Positions 35,101-47,100 of a DNA stretch of 64,000 nt are shown here, in pieces. The stretch spans positions 1 through 64,000 of the forward strand of contig CAKVHY010000005.1 of NCBI GenBank assembly GCA_934754335.1, given 5' to 3'. The position numbers and the translations under genes were made by a program. The notes under the pieces are model-generated. The model did no database searches and had not been told where the DNA came from. It saw only the letters and a program-made list of their open reading frames with translations. Each line of letters opens with the position of its first letter. The first letter of the stretch is position 1. Source of the stretch: an uncultured Clostridia bacterium. GTDB lineage: Bacteria > Bacillota > Clostridia > Christensenellales > UBA1242.

Positions 35101-38100
35101 GAATCGGTTACAATGCTTGGAGAAGTTTCACCACATACTGCAATTAAATCACCCTTAGCAACATTTGAAGGTTCTACCTTACCCAAATTATATGAATACT
35201 CTATATTTATTTGAGATGCCGAATAATCGGTCATAAATCCACCAACATATGCATCATCGTTCGTTCCTGCGGAGATTGCACCTAGATTATATGAATAGGA
35301 AATTGTTACATTTCTTCCAGCACCGATAAGCCCGCCAACATATTGATTACATTTTGCTTTTAAACTAACATTGCCGATGTTTGCACAACCCACAATTTTA
35401 GTTTGTACTTCAGCAGAAGTTAAACCATCACCAATAAATCCGCCAAGCCATATATATGAAGTTTGTTTACTAGAATTATCTACAACCACAATATCGCCTG
35501 CATTTAAACAATCTTGAATAGTAATAAATCCTTTACTATCACGAGTATTACCAATGAATGCTCCAATACGAAAATAACCCGTATTTACACTGTTAATACT
35601 TAAATCAAAATTAATATAGTTTTCTACACGCTTGAATGTTATGTTATTTCCGCCTTTTCCAATTAAACCAACATTGTAATCAATATTAAACATTCCAGAT
35701 ACGTTACCATATGTTTTAATATTTTCAAATGTGCCAGTTAACTTACCTGTTATAACTCCACTATAAGAAGTTGAGTTATACGTTACGGTCTTATAATCGA
35801 AATCCACCACATGATAATCAATATTTTTAATTGTACCATTAACATAAGCAAATAACATCTTTGAATTTTCAACCGTGATTGAATGGTTTTTATTTATGCC
35901 TTCATCTACGTACGCACCATCTAAAATACCAATAAATTCTGATTGAAGAATATCGTTTGAATCAGAAATTACCAAATCGTTTGTTAGTTTGAAATAATAA
36001 TTCTTTTTGAATGTTCCTTCATTTACATACCTATTAAATGTTTCAACAGAATCAATTTCATAAGCATCTTCAGCACTACCTTTCCATACAACTCTTATCT
36101 CAATATTTCCATAAGAGCCAAGATCTATGCTTTCAATCTGATCGCCTGCAATTAACTCATTTCCTTTGGATAAAATCTTAGTTAAATCGCTAGCAGATTC
36201 ATCAGCATTTGCTGTGATTTCAACGATTTTGAAACGTCCAAATGTTTTACCTGCAACACTTATATTTGATTTGATTGTATTTAAATCAATATTTGAAATA
36301 TCGTCTATAGTATAACTATAAGAAGTTTGATTATTATCCACATTAATAATTACATTATATGTTAGTTTATCCCAACCTGCATAGAAGGTTTTATTTCCAA
36401 CCGTTCCGGCAGTGATTGACGATTGCTTATGGTTATCTGCCAAATCGCTATTATTATACCATGATTTAAACTTATAACCTGCCAAACCGCTCAAATCCGC
36501 CAATTCAATATTGCTTTCAATATTATAACTAGTTGGGTTCCCACCATTCAACGCACCATTTAGGTTTTCATAACTTATTGTAAACTCAATAGGTTCCCAA
36601 ATTGCATAGAATGTTAAATTTCCATTTGTATAAACATTTGAGATATCGCCTGAGATAACGTCAGATTTACTTGCATTTGGATCTAGAGCAAAGCCAACGA
36701 AATTATAATATGGTCTGAAGAACCATCTATAAGAGGTCTCTCCATAAGTTGCATTTGCATAATCTGAAATTCTATAACTCTCACCATCAGCAATTGTGAA
36801 TGTGGAAGAAGAATTATATGTGGAGTTATCTTTAATTTGATTGCTAGAATTATCGTAAGTTAAGGAAGTTGTGCCATTTAAAATATAATTTCCTTCTGTT
36901 CCGCTAACATTTATAAGTTCGGCCGGACTTGAATAATCTCTAGCATCATTTACATTATAATAAACATTGAAATTTCCTGCTTCCAAATTTTCAAACCATA
37001 ATCTTGGCAATCTAACAAGCCTTACAATTCCTTGAACCTTAACTGGAGCATAAATAAGATTTGAAGAATTTGCTCTAACCCATATTTTATTCCCAGTTAC
37101 ATCATTCCAATCATAATTATTATAAGTCCCAACTTCTTGCATTTGAGAAAGAGTTTTACTAGTTCCCAAAGTTTCGTCATTTAAATAATTAGACTTATAT
37201 GAATGGGCTGTTTTAGAATTATAGTTATAACTTACATAATAGTTATTTGCAAAATTACTATCAGATTTTATTAAATTTAATCCGGCAATTCCGCTATTAA
37301 ACTTGCCCTCTAAGGCAGACATTGAATAGCAATTTATAATTTCAATGCGATTTCCCTTTGCGTAGCCAATAATTCCGCTAGCATAAGAAGCACCACTTAA
37401 AGAAGTTTCACCTTTAATTACGCCAGTTGTGTATGAATCTTTAATTTTTACTGAAAGGTTTTGTGGAATAACTTCAGAATTATAGTCACCATTTCCAACA
37501 TAACCAATCATTCCACCAAGCACTGAAACAACAGTTTGCTCATTACTATATGAATTATCTATGATTGAACCAAAGTTTATACATTCGTCCAATGAAATGC
37601 TATTAGAATTTTTAGAGTAATCTCCAACCGCACCAATTATTCCACCAGCAGAAACCACTCCGCCAGTATTACTATCAATAAGTTTTTCACCATTGATTGT
37701 AATATCTGCATGGTTTATTAAGCGAGCAAATAAACAATTAGAGTGGATTGAGAATCCGACTAATCCGCCAACATATATATGTTCGCCATTTTTAATAGTT
37801 AAATCAATCTTGCCATAATTTTCGCAACTATTAAAGTTACTAGCGGATAATTCAAACACGCCAACCAATCCACCAACAGATTGCATATAGCCTTTAATAT
37901 TTCCGTAGTTTTTAACGTTGGACATATTGCATGAAAATTTTGCCAATCCAACAATTCCGCCAACTGCAGTGGAAGCAGTTTGTCTAGTTTTGTCACCACT
38001 CTGAATATCTATTTCACCATAGTTTACGCAATTTTCAAAGGTTACACTTTTGGCCTCGGCAATCAATCCGCCAATACAATACTCTGTATAATTAGGCTTA

Positions 38101-41100
38101 ATATTTGAATAATTGCTAACATCTGTGAAAATTGAATTCCTAGCATTTAATGCAACAGATGCCATATAATAAAGGTCATTCCCAAATTCAGATTTTGTAA
38201 TACTACCATAAACCGATAAATTCTTTATTTTTGAATTTTCTATATCTGAAGCAAATATTGAAGTTTTTGCATTATTAATTGTGATTGAAACCCCTTCAAC
38301 AGTGGAATCAAAAACATTTATAAACCAACTCTCAGAGCCATCTAATTTAGATGTGGATTTAGACGAAGTGTAAATTGCATTCTCTAAATTGGTTCTTTCC
38401 ATTATCTCGCTATCTGTTTCATTTAGATCTTCAACTTGGTTAAAGTACAATAAAACTGAACTCATTTCAAAGTAATTTTTGCACTCTAAGAAACTAGAGA
38501 ATTTAGTTTCACCTGTAACACCAGCCAAGTAATTAAACTCTGCTATATTTTCAATTTCAAAAGGTTTATCTATTGAGCCTAGCCATACCACATAAACATC
38601 TATAAGTTTTGAACCGGTTTTTGCAAATAAATCTTGAGTGGTATATTCAGTATTTAAATTGAAATCTGGAATACAAGCATTTTTATCTAAACTAACACCA
38701 ACTGCGATTCCGCTTATAGAAGAAGTTAATGATGAAGTGTTGAAGGTAATAAAACCACCTTCAGGTACTGGTGTGATACTTACACTACCAATTTCAGTTA
38801 CATCTGATGCATAATTTGAATGCACCCTTATAATAAAATTAGTTAATTCCCAAACAGCAGTTAGTTTAATGCCAGAGAATGTGGCATATTTATTTTTTAT
38901 ATTTTCCACAACTGAAATTTCTTTATCTAAATCCGTTGTTAAATAGAAATTCTCGTTATCAATTTCTAAACCTTTAACTTCGCCTTCAAAAGTTATCTTC
39001 CAGCCTTTAAATGAATAGTAATCGCTTTCCAAACCATCTATGGTTCTATCTGCATGTCGGAAATTCATTAGGTCGCTATAATCCACGCCTTCTGAAATAA
39101 ACGTTGCTTTAAATGGTGCTGATTCTGTTTGAACGAAATTTAATTCTCCGTTATCAAATCCCATGTCGTAAGAAATTGAGATTTCATTTCGTTGCCAAAT
39201 GGCATACAACTTATTGCCATTATTCGCATTTATAATTTTTGATGCGATATCGCCTGCTAAATAATTTTGACCTTCAGGCAATGTAAAATAGTTTTGACCT
39301 TCAACCCATTGTCCAGCATCAGTTTCATTTTTATATAATGCATAGCCAATAATCTTTCCCCAATCTTTCAAAACTTCCACAATTGGAGTTTTTTGAGAGT
39401 TTTCATAATCCGAACTGGCCGTCCAATTTATAGTTAATTCATTTGCGTTTGCAAATAAATGTCTATCAAATTCAGGAATATCTTTTAATGCTTCATCTAA
39501 ATTCAAATCAAAATTTATTTGATAGCAATCTTTTATATACCATGCATATAGCGTGATTTTATTTGCAAAATCATCAACATTATTTAAATATTGATTACAA
39601 GAATCTAATTCATACAAATATTTTTCAATTTCAGTTGGGTTTAAATTTGCATAAGAAATTTCTGCCAATCCATCAACTATCTCGCTATTCCATTTAACAT
39701 TAAAGGATTCGCCAGCAAGACTATAATTTTTAACTCCAAATGCATAACCTTTTGCTAACTCCGTTTTTTGCTCGTCTGTTAGAGTTGTACAATCTTCTAG
39801 AATTACCCAATCAGTGGTTGGATCTAACCCAATATTTCTAAGATATGTAGTTCTATCGAACGTGAACCAACCAAGGAAACGTTTTCCGCTTTGAACATAC
39901 ATTGAATGCTCGTCTTCATTTATATCGCTTGGAGAAACTTGGCTTTGTGAATCAAACTTATACATTTGATCGTTAGAACCACCCACACTAATAACATATG
40001 AAACATTAACATCTTCCGCTTGCCAATTTGCGGTTAAAATAAATATAACTTCGTTTTCATGATTGCCAATACCAGCGATTGATTTATAATATTCGCCATT
40101 TTTATTTGAACTAGTTATTGTACCTGTACTTTCTGTATTCAATGTCCAGCCAAGGAACTTATATCCCTCTCTAGAAAGTTCTGGAAGTTCGGTTAAAGTT
40201 TTAGATTTAACCTTGATTTCAAAGTGGCCATTATAACCATTATCTGTAATTAAATCATAACGCTCTGAATCTATAAATAAAGTGCCATTCTGAATCAGTG
40301 TTGAACCATTTTTCCATGTGGAATCATTAGTATTTAATCTTGCTTTATATGTTAATTCTTCTGCCCCAATATAAATTTCTTTATCGCTTGTGATATTTTG
40401 AACTAAGTAACCATACATGCTTGGAAGAGAAGCACCCTCTTCTGTATAAGTATCTTTGGCAACCAATTCTTCATTATCTACATAAACTTTTAATTTATAT
40501 TGGCTATTGCCCATTGTAACTTCAAGGGAAAATGACCCGCCATATAAAACTCGTAATGAAACTTTTCCGCCTACTTCTGCAATTTTTGTAAGATCAAATG
40601 TAAATCCCGCTCTTCCACCATTTACAGGGACTAATGTTTGTGCACCATCTTCAAATACTACAAAAATCATCGAATCAGTGGTCCAAATATCAACTTGCTT
40701 AAATGTTTCTTCACCACTATCAGTTAAATCCAATGTTACGTTTAGAACTTTTCTATATTTCGTTATAGTTACAACTGTTGAACCATCGCCTTTGACTATG
40801 CCATTGTTATTTACAATTAATTCCCAATTATCAAAGCATTCTTCGTCAAGTCCATCAAAATCATAAATATTTACTAAATTGCCAACATAATTAGTTCCGT
40901 CAAATCCATCATAGAAACTTAGAGTTTTATCTTTTGTAATAACTGTTCCGCTCTTTGCATAAAGCGTTTTTTCTTCTTGATTATATTCTCCTAATAAGTT
41001 TTGCTCTTTTAAGATAACTCTAAATTTAGTACCTTCATTGCCTTCCCAAGTGGCTTTCAATACTAATTTTCCGATAGAACCAACTTTAACACTCTTAACC

Positions 41101-44100
41101 ATTTTCCCATCGGCATCAAATATTAGATTTAATTCCACAATTGTTTCTTTTCCATCAACTACTAAGTTTGCAACAAACTTATTCTCGCTATATGTTGCGT
41201 TATAATACTTTCCGCATGAAGCATGGTTGCAGTTTTCATCTTCGCAAACATATAATTCATAGCCTAAGAATGTATAACCAGCACGTTTATCTGTTAAGTC
41301 AATTAAATCAAATGCATCAATTTTCGTATATTTTTCTCTAAACTCAACGTTTTCAACTTCTTCCACTTCATTATAAACAATTGCAAATTCCGTGTACTTA
41401 ACCATTGCAATTAAGTTTAAATCTTCAGTTATTTCAAATGTATATTCTTTATCTTCAGCAAACTTGCTATCACCATTATACCAGCCTTGCCATTCCACGC
41501 CTTTAAACAAGACTGCATTAATAGTTATTGTTTTGCCATAAACGATATCTTTTTCAAGGCTATTGCCCTTGCTCTCAACCCCATCATTTAATGATAGATA
41601 ATCTATTTTATCAGTGGAATTATCACTAGGGTTAATACTTAAATGCGAAACTTTTCTTGCATATTTAATATTGATAACCAATCCGCCATCAGCATAAGCA
41701 ATCCAAGAATCCCTTTCTGTTAGTTTAATTCCATTATGATAGAATTCAATTTCATAATTATCTGCATCACTGCTTTCATTTATGTTTTGTGCTTCTGCAC
41801 CAAATCCGCTATATTTAACTTTTACTTTACCATTATCTATATAAGCAAATGTATCTGCAAGCATTGAACCTAGATATGTAATCTTCTCATCTTCAACAAA
41901 CTCGCCATTAATATTTGCGTTATAAACATTCAATGTTACATTGACCTTATCTGGCATCCAAATTGGACAAATTATAATCTCATCATTATCTGAGTTTATA
42001 TTCCAAATGCTTGTTTTACTATTGTCAAATTCATCAGTTATTTGATACCAAGTTTCGCCCACATAGGCATACCAGCCATAGAATTTATAACCAACTCTTT
42101 CAGGAACGCCACCATTTTGTTTTGGAATCTCGAAAGTTTTATCAAACTCAACCAAAACATTGGTTTCTAAATAATTGGTGATATCTCCAATTTCAATATA
42201 TGGATTATCATATTTATAACCTTCAACACTTAATGTACTCTGCAATTTCAAAGAATATTTATTTGCATCTGGAACTAATGTGAATTGTTTTGCTTCCCAA
42301 ATTGCATACAAATTAAATTCTGCATCGCCAAATCTATCCCAAATTCCATTTGCAAGAATTGTACTATTTCCATTGCCGTCATCACCACTTCTCGTGAATG
42401 CCCATGCTTTGAAATTATATCCTTCTTTAATATCGCTTTTCAATGGATACAAACTAAACCATTCGCCCAAGTTTGCATTGAATTTTTGTTTAACACTTGC
42501 CAAAACTGAATAATCTTGGTTGTTATAGTTTCTAACCAAATTGATATTAAATTCAATTGGAGTCCATTTAGCATAGATTGTTAAATCGCTTGGAATTTTA
42601 TATGCATTACAAATCCAATTTCCATTTCTATCAGCATACATAAGTTCGTTACCAAGTGTACAATTTTCATCTTTATACCAGCCAGCAAACTTATATCCAT
42701 TAGGCAAACCATTTGTTGTACCATTTTCTTCACTGATTGTTATTAACCCTAAATTTATAAGTTCTGTTGGAGTTAGCAAACGCTCAAGCGAACTAGAAAC
42801 TGTGGAATAACTATTTGATTGATAAATTACAGTACTTTTTGCATTCGTTGTGTCTGCCACAGTGGTGATACTATTTGCATAATTTAAGTTATATGTTAAT
42901 GTGTAGGTATTACACTTAGCATTAAAGATAAGATTTGCAGTGTTTTCCGTGAACGCTAATTTATAGCCATCAGTTACAAGGTTTAATTCAAAATTGCTTG
43001 CTGAATAACTATTATCTATTGAACCTAAAGCAAAGTTATATTTATTAAATTTATATGTGGTGTTTTCACCTGCCACCCAAGCCTTTTCTCCATCTTCATA
43101 GAAATCAAAACCTTCGGTGGTGGTTAACGCCAACTTAATAACATAGCCATCATTTAAATAGATTGAATAGCCATCACCCGCTTTAACAACTTTTGCATTT
43201 GCTCCGCCATTGCTTTCAACCGTGGAAACTTCTATTGTTTTAATTCTATTAGCATCTCCACCAATCTTTATTTCCTTCTTAAATTCTGACCAGAACGCAT
43301 AAACTGTGATATCATATTCATTATCTGAAATTAAAGAACTAACTTCAAAATCTCCTGCAACAAATGACCATGCGCCTTTCCCATTTGCATCAGAAATTAT
43401 TTGGGTATTTGCCCCTTCCGTGCTATGGGTTGCCCAGCCTTTAAATCCAAAGTTTGAATTGGTTGTTTCAGCAATGCCTAAGTTAAATTCTTCACCATAA
43501 TAAACTGTTATAACTCCAGCAGGAACTGTTACTTCACTTTCTCCCATTTCTGCTGGTTTATCTGCTTCAAATCTAACATTAAATGCCACTGCTTCAAATT
43601 CGGCAGATAAAGTAATATTTGCATATGATCCATATTCAACATTTTTGATAATATCATCGCTAGTCATTGAAAGTTTGGTGCCATTAACATTTGAATAAAC
43701 TGCACCATTTTCAAATTGTACTTTATATCCCCTAAACATATAGCCTTTTTTAGTTAGGCTTGGCAAATCAAAACGAGATACACATGTATATGATGCAACG
43801 CCATTCTCATAACTGAATTTAAACGTGTTACTATCGTCAACAATTGCACCAAGAATACCTGTAATTGATGCCTCTTCGCTTCCCAAATATGTATCTTTTA
43901 ATGAATCTTCATCAATTGCAACTGTATAATTAATAGTCTTTGAATAGATATTTAAAGTAGTTTCATTTTTTGCGACATATTCATAATAGTTGCCACGTTT
44001 TGAAACTTTTTCACTTGCATGGCTATATTCATAACCATTATCAAATTGAAGATAAATTTTAACCGATCTATCAATCTCAAAATATTGTGCAACTCTTTGA

Positions 44101-47100
44101 GAATAATTTGTTTCATCTAAAGAAACTTTAACATTTGCGTCACCAACAACTTCAATGAAAACCTGTTTCTTTACGTATTGAATTTTAGCCACACTTGAGC
44201 CATCTGCTCTAACTTTAAACGAATAATCTGTTAGTTCAGTCCAATCAGGATTTAGGCTATCTTTATAATAATATTTGATATCATAACTACTAGAAATTAT
44301 TTGTTTTTCTAAATCCGAAACCATTCCGCCTAAGCCAATTTCCGTGTTTGTTTCTCTAGTTAGAACATGTTTCGCTCCAGTATCATCAATTTTTGCAGGA
44401 TTTAACGATTGAATATAATATTCATTTTTAGAATTTCCATAATCTGTAACGATTTCCACAACAATTGAAAAATTTGTTTCTGTGTTAGAAGTTGTCCAAT
44501 ATGCTTGCAATTTAACTGACCTTGTGATTTTGAAATTCTCTAAGAATTCTTTTGTTAGTTTATCATTTCCGTTATCTAAAACAGAAGAATAAACTCCGCT
44601 ATTTGTTTTATCAATTTGCATTGTGAAATAATCTAAGTTATATCCTGTTTTAACAGGTTCTAGATTAACATTTAAATTTGCAAAGTTTGATGGAACAACG
44701 ATTTCTCTTCCATAAATATTATCCATAAGTTCGCTTTGATAATCCACATCTAAACCATATGTGTTCGTTGTCCAAACTGCATATAAATCTGCAATATTAT
44801 CTACATTTGGATCTAGCCCAAATTCGGAATTTATTACAAGGTTTCCAGCAATATCCCAGGTGATAATATTCTTATTGCCATCGCTCCAACCAATTTGTTG
44901 CTGACAATTATCATATTCCGCCTTTAATTCATATAACGCAAATTTAAGATAACTATTTGAATCATATTGCATCTTAACAGAGAATTTTTGTTTTAGATAA
45001 TATTCTCCATTCACAACTTCAATTCTATCGTTTGTAAGAATATTCACCATATCGCTTGTAATCACATCACCAAGGTTTAATCTAATCCTATAATTTGATT
45101 GTGCAAACGCTTGAATATAAGTTGAAGAAGAAGTTAATTTAACATTAACTGATTGGTTATAGCCTATAATCGAATAATCTATTGCGTTATTACTTAATTT
45201 AAAGCAATCAAACGAATAACCCTCTTCCACTTCTGAAGAAATTGTTATTTCAGAACCATACTTAAATATATAAGTTCCGCCATCAATAGAAATTAATCCT
45301 AAAGGCTTAAACACTTCTTCATTTCCAGCCACCAACTTTTCTAAGCCATAAGTGATATAAACATCTTTTATGCCTTCATTTTTTTCAAGAACCACAGCAT
45401 TTTCGTTTCTATCAAAATAAACGGAAATCACATAATCATCTGGTCTAACAGCCACATTCTCACGAGTGATATCTGTATTAAACGAATCATCTATACGTTT
45501 AAAATGAAAACCTTCAAAATTAAGATTTCTTAAAGGTGTTAAATCATACAACTCTCCAGCCTTATAACCACTAATAGTTTGGTTGCTTCCGATTTCATAA
45601 GTTCCATCTAGTTTTTCCTTATAAACTAAAACTTTGAAACTAACATTCATGGCTTCCCATTCTGCCACAATTTCAATATCTTGAAACAATTCCGCCATCA
45701 TGATTTGGGCAATAGATATTTGATTACCAACACCCACGCCACCAAATGCGTTTTCGCCAGCCACTCTAAATCCTAAGAACTTAAAGCCATCTCTTGAAAG
45801 CAAAATCTTATTAGCATCACCATTAATTCCTTCTATCTCAGAAACAACTGTTGGTCTAACTGCTGAGAATGTTTTAACTCCGCCAATTTCAAATGCTGGG
45901 TCACCATCATAAGTTGTATCACCTTCAGACAAATATCTAATAGTTAATGTGGCTTCAAACTTCGTCCAGATAGCATAAATTTTTATAACGCCATCTTGAA
46001 CTTCAGCCATATTTGAATTGATTGATGAAATAATATTTGAGTCAGGATTAAGAGCATTTTTATCTAGGCTAAAGCCAAGCAAATTTTGAAGAACAACATT
46101 TTCTTTCAAAACTTTAAATAGTTCATAGGTTATAACGCCATTATCGTTTTTAACCAAAGGCAACAAAACGTTTTCGCCTAGTTTTTGGCTTTTTATTCTT
46201 AACACTTTATAATAATCATCATAAATATAATTGCTTTGTTCTTTTGTATCAAGGCTTGAAATATATTCTTCATACTCGGCAATGTTTAAAGACGCAAATC
46301 CATTATTAGCATAGATTTCCAATGTGTAACCGCCAACGCCAACTGCTTCTAATGTCAATTCGCCACTGCAAGTAAAACTTTCTTCATTATATTGAGAATA
46401 TTTTTCTTTTGAGCCATTACTTAAAACTTTATACCATATTGCCAAATATCCGCTTTCTTCAATTGCAGATATATTTAATTGAACGCCATAGATTGCACCA
46501 AACACAATCTTATTTGCGTCATTTTTACTAATGAATGCTCCTTCACCAGAAATATTATTTTTATTCTGTTCTATCCTTACGCTATTAATATATTCGCCAG
46601 CAATCAAGGTTACATTATAAACATTTCTTAAGAATTTAACGCTTGCAATAGTATTGCCATCACCATCGATTATTGAGCCCGTGTTTTTAGTGTTTTGAAC
46701 ATTTAATTCATACTTAGAATAATGCCTTTCAACATTTGCCATCACATTGCTTGCATCACTCAAAACTTGCATTTGCTCATAAGGTTTTCCTTCTTCATAA
46801 ATCCTTACTTCTTGTACTTCTAAAGAATAACCTAATGTTTGATAGAAATTTGTATCCAAACTAATAACCGTTCCGGCTCTACCAGTTTTCTTAAAGATAT
46901 ATTTTTCAGTTCCGCTAGCAAAACCATTTGTTTTATTTGCAAGTTCGTAAATAATATAATAATCAATATTATCATTACCTTCCCAAATTGCTTCCAACGA
47001 AACACTATTTCCGCAAGTTCCTGCAGGAATGCTTGTTAAAATTGCTCCTTCATAAACCGAACTTGGATAAACGCCTTCACAACTTGAAACTACTTTATAA